Source: Pseudo-nitzschia pungens (taxonomy: Eukaryota; Bacillariophyta; Bacillariophyceae; Bacillariales; Bacillariaceae). Taken from it: DNA of 64,000 nucleotides. The stretch is from positions 5,429,001 through 5,493,000 of the forward strand of contig CM074758.1 of NCBI GenBank assembly GCA_037355855.1. Direction: 5' to 3'. The notes beneath the pieces are model-generated. The model did not search any database and was not told where the DNA came from. It saw only the letters and a list, made by a program, of their open reading frames with translations. This document shows positions 34,201 through 41,986 of the stretch, piece after piece (the first letter of the stretch is position 1; every line of letters starts with the position of its first letter). A program made the position numbers and the translations under genes.

Positions 34201-37200
34201 ACAACCTCTTACAAACCAGAGGTTGGAAACGACTTCGGCGCATTGTCAAACTGGCCAAACGTACCAAACAATTGGAGCGCCTCACCAAACAAGCCAAACT
34301 CAGATCCTTCAACACCAGTCCCAAATACCAATATGGATTCCAAGTCCCCAACAATCATGAAGAAGCTGTCCAACTGGACATCAAGAATGGCAACACCAAA
34401 TGGCAAGATGCCATCAAGCTTGAAATGCAACAACTCCATGAATATGACACCTTTATTGACAATGGACTCTTTGAAGCATCCAACATTCCTTCTGGATATC
34501 AACAAATCAAAGTCCACATGATCTTCGCAGTCAAACATGATGGACGTCACAAGGCAAGACTTGTAGCCAATGGCAATCTCACAGATGTACCACTTGACAG
34601 CGTGTATGCTGGTGTGGTGTCACTCCGGGGCCTTCGCATGTGCCTGTTTGCAGCTGAACTCAACTCCCTTGATGCATGGGGCACTGACATTGGAAATGCC
34701 TATTTAGAAGCCCTAACCTCTGAAAAGGTCTGCATCAAAGCAGGTCCAGAGTTTGGTCCACTCAAAGGTCACATGCTGCTTATCCACAAAGCTCTTTATG
34801 GCCTACGATCTTCTGGGAAATGTTTTGGTGACCTTCTCGCTGCCTGCCTCATTGAACAAGGTTTTGAACGGTCCAAGAATGAAGCTGAAATCTTCATGCG
34901 TCCTGGCGTTAACAAACATGGGGAGCCTGTTTATGAATATGTGGCAACCTATGTTGATGATCTTTGTGTATGCATGTCAGAACCAAACCAATTTCTTGAA
35001 GTCCTCCAAGCTGAACCCTACAACTTCAAACTCAAAGGTTCAGGACCCATGCAATTCCATCTTGGATGTGGTTTCACAAGAGACAAACATGGGATCCTAT
35101 GTATGGATCCATCCAAATTCATCTCCAAACTTGAAACCTCTTATCAGCAGATGTTTGGATGTGCACCTAAAACAAGAGCACAGTCTCCACTTGAAGAAAA
35201 TGACCATCCTGAACTTGACACATCTGACTTCCTTGATGAAGAAGACACCAAGAAATACCAGAGCATGATTGGATCCCTCCAATGGCTTGTCACGATCGGG
35301 CGCTTTGATATTCAAACAGCTGTGATGACAATGTCCAGTTTCAGAACTCAACCAAGACAAGGCCACTTGGAACGTGCAAAACGCATCTACGGTTATGTAA
35401 CAAAGTTCAAAGGATTCAAAATTCGCTTTCGCACTCAAGCTCCAGAACTCCCAGTTTCTGCCTCTGACAACAAGTCTCACGATTGGTCACTCAGTGTGTA
35501 TGGTGAATGCAAAGAAGAACTGCCAACTGATGCACCGACACCACTTGGCAAACCTGTTGTCCTCAACCATTTCTATGATGCAAATCTCATGCATGATATT
35601 CTCTCTGGGAAAGCTGTCACTGGCATCCTGCATTTTGCAAACAAAACACCAATCATGTGGTTCTCCAAGAAACAATCCACTGTGGAAACTGCAACTTTTG
35701 GTGCTGAATTTGTTGCAGCAAGGACATGCATTGAACAGATTGTAGACTTGCGCCAATCATTTCGATACATGGGTATCCCTGTCAAAGACACATCATTTGG
35801 ATGGGGAGACAATGAAAAGCAAGTACTCAGCGCTTCATTTCCTTATGCAAGACTCCACAAGAGACACAATATCCTCACATATCACTATGTTCGAGGCATG
35901 ATTGCACGAGGCTTCATCAACCTGCAACACATTGTTGGTAAGGACAACTGTGCTGACATCCTCACCAAACATTGGAGTCACAATTCTGTCTATTCCCTGA
36001 TTAAACCCATCTTCAACTATGAAGGCAACACCGGTGATCTTTTCATTCAAGATTGATGACATCATACCCTGTTGGTAGATTGAACATGGCAAAATCAAGG
36101 AACAGATGGGGAGTGTTAAATTGTAACCAAAATCGGTTTTCGTTTGACAAACCCTTAACCCTACATACATTACATATGAACGCTCACACACTGCGCGTAA
36201 AGAAAACAAAATATTTTCTACTGAGTTTACAGTACAAGAAAACAAGCAGCAGCAGCAGCAACCACTCAGTAGAATTAACAAGACAGCAACGTCGAATTCC
36301 CGACAAGGTTGTTGTCCTCACATCTTTAGTTTAACTCTGATTTGAATACCTTGATACTTACATCCTGCTCTTTGAGCAGCTCCCTGTAGAACTACAAGCC
36401 TAAGGTCTAACTGACTGAGCCCACAGGTAGTTAGAATAGACCTGGTCGATTCGTTCGATCGTAGTGGTAAATCCGAGACTATCGATAGAATAAACCGGCA
36501 CCTCAACCGGTTTGCATGCCTTTGCTCTTGCTGCATCTCCAAGCTTGCCCTGGGATCTATCAGCTTAAACCAGTTTCAGCTACATTTTTACAGTTGAAGA
36601 AGGAAGTGTATCCTTTAAGGCGATTCCTGAATGCATGATAGACAAGCTTTCTGTGGCTGCTAATGTATTTGCATTATACAATGATTTTCATGCAAAGCAA
36701 GCTCTGTACTGGATTGTTGAAGATGACTCAGGGAATTCAGACTGTAGTGACGAATATTTCAATGAGAGATTTGGACTGAGTCTATTGAACTATAGTGCCC
36801 CAGTGAAAGGCGGGGGAAGATCATGGATCAATTCCAATCCAACATGTCTCTGGTCTGCAATAGTTTGCAAGAAAGATTTAGCTCCCAAAGAACTGGATTT
36901 GAACCAATTGGGACTTTCTGGGACAATTCCAAAATATACAATGTTGCTACAATCATTTTCCAGATTGTCTTTAGGTGAGTTGAGACTCGTAGCATACTTT
37001 TTTGAAAAATGTTCATGTAACTGTAATGGAGCTAATTGGTAGTCTCTTCACATTTTTCAGGTAACAATGAATTGATTGGAACCATTCCTTCTGAGATTGG
37101 ATTGTTGAGAAACTTGACATATCTTTCTTTGTGTGAGTGCGGATGTTGTAGTGGTTGTTGGAGGCGTGAACAGAGATTGGGGGTTTGTCAATGTTTTGTG

Positions 37201-40200
37201 TTTTTGTGTTATTCGATTTGTTGATGATATACTTAATGTGTGTGTTGAATATTTGTTTCATCTTGTGTATTATTATGTGTTTGCAGATGAGAATGAATTG
37301 AATGGAAGCATTCCTTCTGAGATTGGGTTGTTGACAGGCTTGACAGGTCTTGATTTGTGTGAGTGCGGATGTTGTAGTGGTTGTTGATGGTGTGAAAGAT
37401 TGGGGTTTTGTGAATGCTGTGTGTTTTTGTGTCAATGGATTTGTTGATGATATACTTAAAATGTGTGTGTTGAATGTTTGTTTCGTGTTGTGTATTGGTG
37501 TGTGTTTGCAGCTTGGAATCAATTGACTGGAACCATTCCTTCTGAGATTGGGTTGTTGACAGGCTTGTATGTTCTTTCTTTGTGTGAGTGGGGATGTTGT
37601 AGTGGTTGTTGATGGTGTGAAAGATTGGGGTTTTGTGAATGCTGTGTGTTTTTGTGTCAATGGATTTGTTGATGATATACTTAATGTGTGTGTCGAATGT
37701 TTGTTTCATGTTTTGTATTGGTGTGTTTGCAGCTGTGAATCAATTGACTGGAAGCATTCCTTCTGTGATTGGGTTGTTGACAGGCTTGGAATATCTTTCT
37801 TTGTGTGAGTGGGGATGTTGTAGTGGTTGTTGATGGTGTGAAAGGTTGGGGTTTTGTGAATGCTGTGTGTTTTTGTGTCAATGGATTTGTTGATGATATA
37901 CTTAATGTGTGTGTTGAATGTTTGTTTCACGTTGTGTATTGGTGTGTGTTTGCAGCTTGGAATGAATTGAATGGAAGCATTCCTTCTGAGATTGGGTTGT
38001 TGACAGGCTTGACAGGTCTTGATTTGTGTGAGTGCGGATGTTGTAGTGGTTGTTGATGGTGTGAAAGATTGGGGTTTTGTGAATGCTGTGTGTTTTTGTG
38101 TCAATGGATTTGTTGATGATATACTTAAAATGTGTGTGTTGAATGTTTGTTTCATGTTGTGTATTGGTGTGTGTTTGCAGTTGAGAATGAATTGAATGGA
38201 ACCATTCCTTCTGAGATTGGGTTGTTGACAGGCTTGACAGGTCTTGATTTGTGTGAGTGGGGATGTTGTAGTGGTTGTTGATGGTGTGAAAGATTGGGGT
38301 TTTGTGAATGCTGTGTGTTTTTGTGTCAATGGATTTGTTGATGATATACTTAAAATGTGTGTGTTGAATGTTTGTTTCACGTTGTGTATTGGTGTGTGTT
38401 TGCAGCTTGGAATGAATTGAATGGAAGCATTCCTTCTGAGATTGGGTTGTTGACAGGCTTGACAGGTCTTGATTTGTGTGAGTGGGGATGTTGTAGTGGT
38501 TGTTGATGGTGTGAAAGATTGGGGTTTTGTGAATGCTGTGTGTTTTTGTGTCAACGGATTTGTTGATGATATACTTAATGTGTGTGTCGAATGTTTGTTT
38601 CATGTTGTGTATTGGTGTGTGTTTGCAGATGAGAATGAATTGAATGGAAGCATTCCTTCTGAGATTGGGTTGTTGACAGGCTTGACAGGTCTTGATTTGT
38701 GTGAGTGGGGATGTTGTAGTGGTTGTTGATGGTGTGAAAGGTTGGGGTTTTGTGAATGCTGTCTGTTTTTGTGTCAATGGATTTGTTGATGATATACTTA
38801 ATGTGTGTGTTGAATATTTGTTTCATCTTGTGTATTATTATGTGTTTGCAGATGAGAATGAATTGAATGGAAGCATTCCTTCTGAGATTGGGTTGTTGAC
38901 AGGCTTGACAGGTCTTGATTTGTGTGAGTGCGGATGTTGTAGTGGTTGTTGATGGTGTGAAAGATTGGGGTTTTGTGAATGCTGTGTGTTTTTGTGTCAA
39001 CGGATTCGTTGATGATATACTTAAAATGTGTGTGTTGAATGTTTGTTTTGTGTTGTGTATTGGTGTGTGTTTGCAGCTTGGAATCAATTGACTGGAACCA
39101 TTCCTTCTGAGATTGGGTTGTTGACAGGCTTGTATGTTCTTTCTTTGTGTGAGTGGGGATGTTGTAGTGGTTGTTGATGGTGTGAAAGATTGGGGTTTTG
39201 TGAATGCTGTGTGTTTTTGTGTCAATGGATTTGTTGATGATATACTTAATGTGTGTGTCGAATGTTTGTTTCACGTTGTGTATTGGTGTGTGTTTGCAGC
39301 TTGGAATGAATTGACTGGAACCATTCCTTCTGAGATTGGGTTGTTGACAGGCTTGTATGTTCTTTCTTTGTGTGAGTGGGGATGTTGTAGTGGTTGTTGA
39401 TGGTGTGAAAGATTGGGGTTTTGTGAATGCTGTGTGTTTTTGTGTCAATGGATTAGTTGATGATATACTTAATGTGTGTGTCGAATGTTTGTTTCATGTT
39501 TTGTATTGGTGTGTTTGCAGCTTGGAATCAATTGAATGGAAGCATTCCTTCTGAGATTGGGTTGTTGACAGGCTTGGAATATCTTTCTTTGTGTGAGTGG
39601 GGATGTTGTAGTGGTTGTTGATGGTGTGAAAGATTGGGGTTTTGTGAATGCTGTGTGTTTTTGTGTCAATGGATTTGTTGATGATATACTTAATGTGTGT
39701 GTTGAATGTTTGTTTCACGTTGTGTATTGGTGTGTGTTTGCAGCTTGGAATCAATTGACTGGAAGCATTCCTTCTGAGATTGGGTTGTTGACAGGCTTGA
39801 CAGGTCTTGATTTGTGTGAGTGCGGATGTTGTAGTGGTTGTTGATGGTGTGAAAGATTGGGGTTTTGTGAATGCTGTGTGTTTTTGTGTCAATGGATTTG
39901 TTGATGATATACTTAATGTGTGTGTTGAATGTTTGTTTCACGTTGTGTATTGGTGTGTGTTTGCAGCTTGGAATGAATTGAATGGAAGCATTCCTTCTGA
40001 GATTGGGTTGTTGACAGGCTTGACAGGTCTTGATTTGTGTGAGTGCGGATGTTGTAGTGGTTGTTGATGGTGTGAAAGGTTGGGGTTTTGTGAATGCTGT
40101 GTGTTTTTGTGTCAACGGATTCGTTGATGATATACTTAATGTGTGTGTCGAATGTTTGTTTCATGTTGTGTATTGGTGTGTGTTTGCAGATGAGAATGAA

Positions 40201-40743
40201 TTGAATGGAAGCATTCCTTCTGAGATTGGGTTGTTGACAGGCTTGACAGGTCTTGATTTGTGTGAGTGCGGATGTTGTAGTGGTTGTTGATGGTGTGAAA
40301 GATTGGGGTTTTGTGAATGCTGTGTGTTTTTGTGTCAATGGATTTGTTGATGATATACTTAAAATGTGTGTGTTGAATGTTTGTTTCATGTTGTGTACTG
40401 GTGTGTGTTTGCAGATGAGAATGAATTGAATGGAAGCATTCCTTCTGAGATTGGGTTGTTGACAGGCTTGGAATATCTTTATTTGTGTGAGTAAAGAACT
40501 TTGACAGAAGAATTGTTCAAGGGAATTATTGTGATTTGTATAAGTATAAGGTCTTTAGTTCCTTTTGTGGTTAATTTTTTTCTCAATTATTTTGTCATGC
40601 TGTGTCTTTTGGCCGTGTTTTCAGCTAATTCAATGTGTGAAGGTGATGAGGTTTTGTCATTGACAAACCTCACTTGTGCAGAAGATTATTTTGAGGATGA
40701 AGTTGGTGGTAACATCACGTATTGTTCATGCAGCATCTATTAA
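25781..40743 (+). CDS. LNR/LRR multi-pass membrane protein, interrupted by a copia insertion
   Basis: Model with the insertion ignored: exons 25781-26998, 27136-28220, 36598-36974, sixteen 72-bp exons (starts 37061, 37287, 37512, 37733, 37956, 38181, 38406, 38629, 38852, 39077, 39300, 39521, 39744, 39967, 40190, 40415) and 40625-40743. They sum to 3951 nt, one frame, 1316 residues. Order: gag-like N-terminal domain (~25-115), charged linker, helices near 270-292, 326-348, 366-392 and 451-473, an LNR-type motif (CDDKLNNLTLGYDGGDCC, ~605-625), an LRR N-cap (NPTCLWSAIVC) and about 17 plant-type LRRs to ~1277, then a Cys-containing tail. Start: the ATG at 25781; an upstream in-frame TTG is not needed. 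Receptor or adhesion function is inferred. In this haplotype translation would stop 9 nt into the LTR, at 28231. Confidence 0.8.
26999..27135 (+). other. intron 1 of the LRR gene (137 bp)
   Basis: Starts GTGAGAGCC and ends TTGGAAAG. Removing it joins ...NFSAV to NFISSLDNVAF without a frame break (phase 0), which gives a continuous membrane segment. A conserved junction of this kind is typical of this diatom protein group. Confidence 0.75.
28221..28699 (+). repeat. 5' LTR of the copia element
   Basis: 479 bp, starting TG and ending CA, matching 36114-36592. It contains a short (CAG)n run and is presumed to carry promoter and polyadenylation signals, though no canonical TATA box was pinpointed. 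Confidence 0.95.
28711..28731 (+). promoter_or_regulatory. perfect hairpin just after the 5' LTR
   Basis: GCAAGCTTA-TTT-TAAGCTTGC, a 9-bp perfect stem beginning 12 bp after the LTR, i.e. overlapping or abutting the primer-binding region. The initiator-tRNA complement TGGTATCAGAGC common in copia elements is not seen here, so priming may differ. Confidence 0.5.
29148..29372 (+). repeat. GTTTTCGAAC / ACAACGGCG minisatellite in the copia leader
   Basis: Degenerate ~25-30-bp units (TTTCGAACNACAACGGCG) in the untranslated leader of the copia element. It is partly open in several frames but ends before the polyprotein start. Confidence 0.55.
29532..36056 (+). CDS. Ty1/copia Gag-Pol polyprotein (2174 codons, intact)
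   Basis: A single ORF with domains in copia order. Residues 1-~690 are gag, with an N-terminal domain at ~60-170 related to the N-terminus of the host LRR gene. Protease: MIDRGANGC with Asp711; DRGA instead of DSG/DTG is familiar in diatom CoDi elements. Integrase: Asp1057 (YCDTPAIDGG), then LLCDSGKY and the Glu of NKFERRY. Reverse transcriptase: TDIGNAYLEA and YVDD at 1807-1810. RNase H: Asp2016 (YDAN), Glu2059 (GAEFVAARTC) and KDNCADILTKHW near the end. There are no stops or frameshifts and all catalytic residues are present. The ATG at 29643 is an alternative start. No separate gag frame or env is present. Confidence 0.95.
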   Translation: MPYQTRQRAPFPNTTEDTYRTFQSIQTAARTRFNTNTMSDDHASTNTNDANDASTDDGDSFFPSFDSHVAHILRNFLNIHTEDGDIICDALRYVGYTTWGEFRFLSHDLISCLQYEDQHGRLVSISPGHTLRLRPIAAYINHIKTTVGLRESLDFANYNSDAFHEFRATYHAPSLSPPAPPHQLTTPHERTQHTSSSRFVKTDEQLKYENWIKRSHDVTVFDVLKNDTRFETWLTGFRAQLAAYDFDVDQFLNPEWDTSTLDGYHHKLFQKQCTFFWVLILRVLKSDLSLSCVQTHTPTMDGRAAYFEYIKLRASTFTQEFDIAKQTQTLQSLNLASWKESTVKFLTHWFDQYDLLCKMTAPKSPMQYHMLRTLLLNACAHDAHLSDQFSKVPLPSTRDLSQGNDTVHILKLKTTLLAEATRLDSRATLTLPTSRSTIRANLHEAFSFLDASELTDDFMDDVQTYAAFRASQPRKPDPSTRLPDSFWKSLTPEGMTLWRKMNPVDKRKFIAVLNPTKFPDLHSFSTPTTKPVGRKAYATDLLTGPYTAPASLPASTTFSDPSAFDDIAYVASDDVANDASDALVTQWIARQHGSTPTGSFQELSKRHATTRQSQSSKPSGHTQLPLASSMSPGHPARLLADNKPKPPTQLVARMADGSSSVVARFDDPVACQSVTHLLQQHTSPHNWSACQHHTYCCSQGRFSTPNLAMIDRGANGCIIGRDATLISVDVPKRFVHVTGINNHQMQNIPIATAGAYCHSNRGPVILIFHECAYTGKHDSIISSAQLEAHHLTVDDKSLKSGGKQIISTPDGFVFPLSIQHGLPYLRMRKFTPAEYDSLPHVIMTSDQFWDPTLLDQDYHASDPSFVALYPDTLTDLPHPDIDLQGNPRNLNPRHPDSSTQFHTTLLNPGSCVHFHEFVTVPSIDNPGPSVSASAIAAGSFWLHDADYFHSELLARCAFTALQSKIDPSDDDISDPILFATDQPRTSAATPHDFAALKPFFAWIPIDRIHATFQNSTQYGSLPNSPDGTLFKRYKAPQPAMNVRPFNDDVLSDAIYCDTPAIDGGSKMAQLFFGRLSHIIHVEPMKTTGEFLSCFQNFVRTWGRPLRLLCDSGKYQASNRVLDYLRLLWIRLWQSEPYYQHQNKFERRYQTFLRTVNRVMDRTGTPPHLWFHCMQYIAGLLNHISDPTLHDRQPIFVATGTLGDISAYTAFFWFEPVYFKVDDSPFGSPTERFGHFVGLADHVGNAMTFNIWVPDTNKIVPRSNVRTALDASTRNQRAGTFTDDAFLAWRQHLNSSHLPTASGDTPSRTAYDPLPVSPASSSVYRASDTYAQIDGTWQIVPLKHNYGEMGDAPFRQVVYTKDKTGTPRLESDFGDPELAYLDTSVSPADPSLDYIPDTGPSKVVLLDHDGNPVCNQHGELQTIDAIPPDDLIGRSFLISNPDGTRTRTTVVSILDKLQTNPDLIKFKCNHDNDTVDDVIAYNDIMNHIHRDETQEDGPLWAFRRILGHQGPLTHRHPDYKGSLYNLWVEWENMERTFEPLNIMAADDPVTVAQYAKEHNLLQTRGWKRLRRIVKLAKRTKQLERLTKQAKLRSFNTSPKYQYGFQVPNNHEEAVQLDIKNGNTKWQDAIKLEMQQLHEYDTFIDNGLFEASNIPSGYQQIKVHMIFAVKHDGRHKARLVANGNLTDVPLDSVYAGVVSLRGLRMCLFAAELNSLDAWGTDIGNAYLEALTSEKVCIKAGPEFGPLKGHMLLIHKALYGLRSSGKCFGDLLAACLIEQGFERSKNEAEIFMRPGVNKHGEPVYEYVATYVDDLCVCMSEPNQFLEVLQAEPYNFKLKGSGPMQFHLGCGFTRDKHGILCMDPSKFISKLETSYQQMFGCAPKTRAQSPLEENDHPELDTSDFLDEEDTKKYQSMIGSLQWLVTIGRFDIQTAVMTMSSFRTQPRQGHLERAKRIYGYVTKFKGFKIRFRTQAPELPVSASDNKSHDWSLSVYGECKEELPTDAPTPLGKPVVLNHFYDANLMHDILSGKAVTGILHFANKTPIMWFSKKQSTVETATFGAEFVAARTCIEQIVDLRQSFRYMGIPVKDTSFGWGDNEKQVLSASFPYARLHKRHNILTYHYVRGMIARGFINLQHIVGKDNCADILTKHWSHNSVYSLIKPIFNYEGNTGDLFIQD
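36097..36113 (+). promoter_or_regulatory. polypurine tract
   Basis: AAGGAACAGATGGGGAG directly abuts the 3' LTR and is almost all purine, as expected for the plus-strand primer of an LTR retrotransposon. Confidence 0.8.
36114..36592 (+). repeat. 3' LTR of the copia element
   Basis: 479 bp matching the 5' LTR base for base as far as can be read by eye, followed by the second GTTGA target duplication at 36593-36597. Confidence 0.95.
37061..40486 (+). repeat. tandem exon-intron array: sixteen 72-bp LRR exons
   Basis: Each unit is a 72-bp exon bounded by TTTGCAG and GTGAGT plus a ~149-154-bp intron, period 221-226 bp. Every exon is phase 1 at both ends and encodes one 24-residue LRR (NELNGSIPSEIGLLTGL plus a variable tail). 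Exon 1 of the set and its upstream intron are divergent; the following fifteen units are nearly identical in exon and intron alike. Variable positions are the first two residues (YE, SW, FE, SV), Asn/Thr, Ser/Thr and the last five residues. Confidence 0.9.
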
Positions 40744-41486
40744 TAGTATTTTTGTTAATTATTATGTTGTTTTGTTTGTTTGGGGTTGGGGCTGTTGGGG
40801 TTGGGGTTGTTGGGGTTGGGGTTGTTGGGGTTGGGGTTTTTGTTGTTGGGGTTTTTGTTGTTGGGGTTTTTGTTGTTGGGGTTTTTGTTGTTGGGGTTGT
40901 TGGGGTTGTTGGGGTTGGGGTTGTAGGGGTTGGGTTTGTTGGGGTTGGGGTTGGGGTTGTTGGGGTTGGGGTTGTTGGGGTTGGGGTGTTGGGGTTGGTT
41001 GGGGTTGTTGGGGTTGTTGGGGTTGGGGTTGTTGGGGTTGTTGGGGTTGGGGTTGTTGGGGTTGTTGGGGTTGGGGTTGTTGGGGTTGGTTGGGGTTGTT
41101 GGGGTTGGGGTTGTTGTTGTTGGGGTTGTTGGGGTTGGGGTTGTTGGGGTTGGGGTTGTTGTTGTTGGGGTTGGGGTTGTTGGGGTTGGGGTTGTTGGGG
41201 TTGGGGTTGTTGTTGTTGGGGTTGGGGTTGGGGTTGTTGTTGTTGGGGTTGTTGGGGTTGGGGTTGGGGTTGTTGGGGTTGGGGTTGTTGGGGTTGTTGG
41301 GGTTGTTGGGGTTGGGGTTGTTGGGGTTGGGTTGTTGGGGTTGGGGTTGTTGGGGTTGGGGTTGTTGGGGTTGGGTTGTTGGGGTTTGGGGTTGTTGTTG
41401 GGGTTGGGGTTGTTGGGGTTGGTTGGGGTTGTTGGGGTTGGGGTTGTTGGGGGGTTGGGGTTGTTGGGGTTGGGGTTGTTGGGGTT
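40744..41486 (+). repeat. GGGGTT/GTTGTT-rich low-complexity array
   Basis: About 740 bp built only from TTGGGG and TTGTTGGGG units plus TTTTTG variants. It begins immediately after the stop of the LRR gene and runs into the assembly gap. The minus strand would read as Pro/Asn/Gln/Thr repeats in every frame. It has dozens of G4 runs and is strongly quadruplex-prone. Confidence 0.85.
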
Positions 41487-41986
41487 NNNNNNNNNNNNNN
41501 NNNNNNNNNNNNNNNNNNNNNNNNNNNNNNNNNNNNNNNNNNNNNNNNNNNNNNNNNNNNNNNNNNNNNNNNNNNNNNNNNNNNNNNNNNNNNNNNNNNN
41601 NNNNNNNNNNNNNNNNNNNNNNNNNNNNNNNNNNNNNNNNNNNNNNNNNNNNNNNNNNNNNNNNNNNNNNNNNNNNNNNNNNNNNNNNNNNNNNNNNNNN
41701 NNNNNNNNNNNNNNNNNNNNNNNNNNNNNNNNNNNNNNNNNNNNNNNNNNNNNNNNNNNNNNNNNNNNNNNNNNNNNNNNNNNNNNNNNNNNNNNNNNNN
41801 NNNNNNNNNNNNNNNNNNNNNNNNNNNNNNNNNNNNNNNNNNNNNNNNNNNNNNNNNNNNNNNNNNNNNNNNNNNNNNNNNNNNNNNNNNNNNNNNNNNN
41901 NNNNNNNNNNNNNNNNNNNNNNNNNNNNNNNNNNNNNNNNNNNNNNNNNNNNNNNNNNNNNNNNNNNNNNNNNNNNNNNNNNNNNN
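41487..41986. other. assembly gap (500 N)
   Basis: Exactly 500 undetermined bases, a conventional scaffold-gap placeholder, so the true distance and the reading frame across it are unknown. It probably covers the rest of the G-rich array and the 3' end of the minus-strand gene. Confidence 0.95.

Larger units (their letters stand above)
28216..36597 (+). mobile_element. complete, young Ty1/copia retrotransposon with 5-bp target duplication
   Basis: The element spans 28221-36592 (8372 bp). Two 479-bp LTRs, identical as far as I could read, start TGTTAAATTG and end TTTTTACA. GTTGA at 28216-28220 and 36593-36597 is the target duplication, and the central ORF is unbroken. Identical LTRs and an open ORF imply very recent insertion, and the element may still be active. 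The insertion lies in coding exon 2 of the LRR gene, in the same orientation as that gene. Confidence 0.95.

Noticed and set aside
30051..35812. Antisense ORFs of 60-238 codons within the copia gene
   Set aside because: Shadows of the polyprotein with no independent features.
37013..40389. Thr/His/Gln-rich minus-strand ORFs of 66-291 codons
   Set aside because: Antisense of the LRR exon-intron array; open only because the repeat unit lacks stops on that strand.
40744..41486. TTGGGG array as a chromosome end
   Set aside because: Irregular period, internal position and genes on both sides; diatom telomeres are expected to be TTAGGG.
40762..41986. Pro/Asn/Gln-rich C-terminus for the minus-strand DUF6589-like gene
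   Set aside because: Continuity depends on 500 Ns of arbitrary length, so frame and linkage are unknown.
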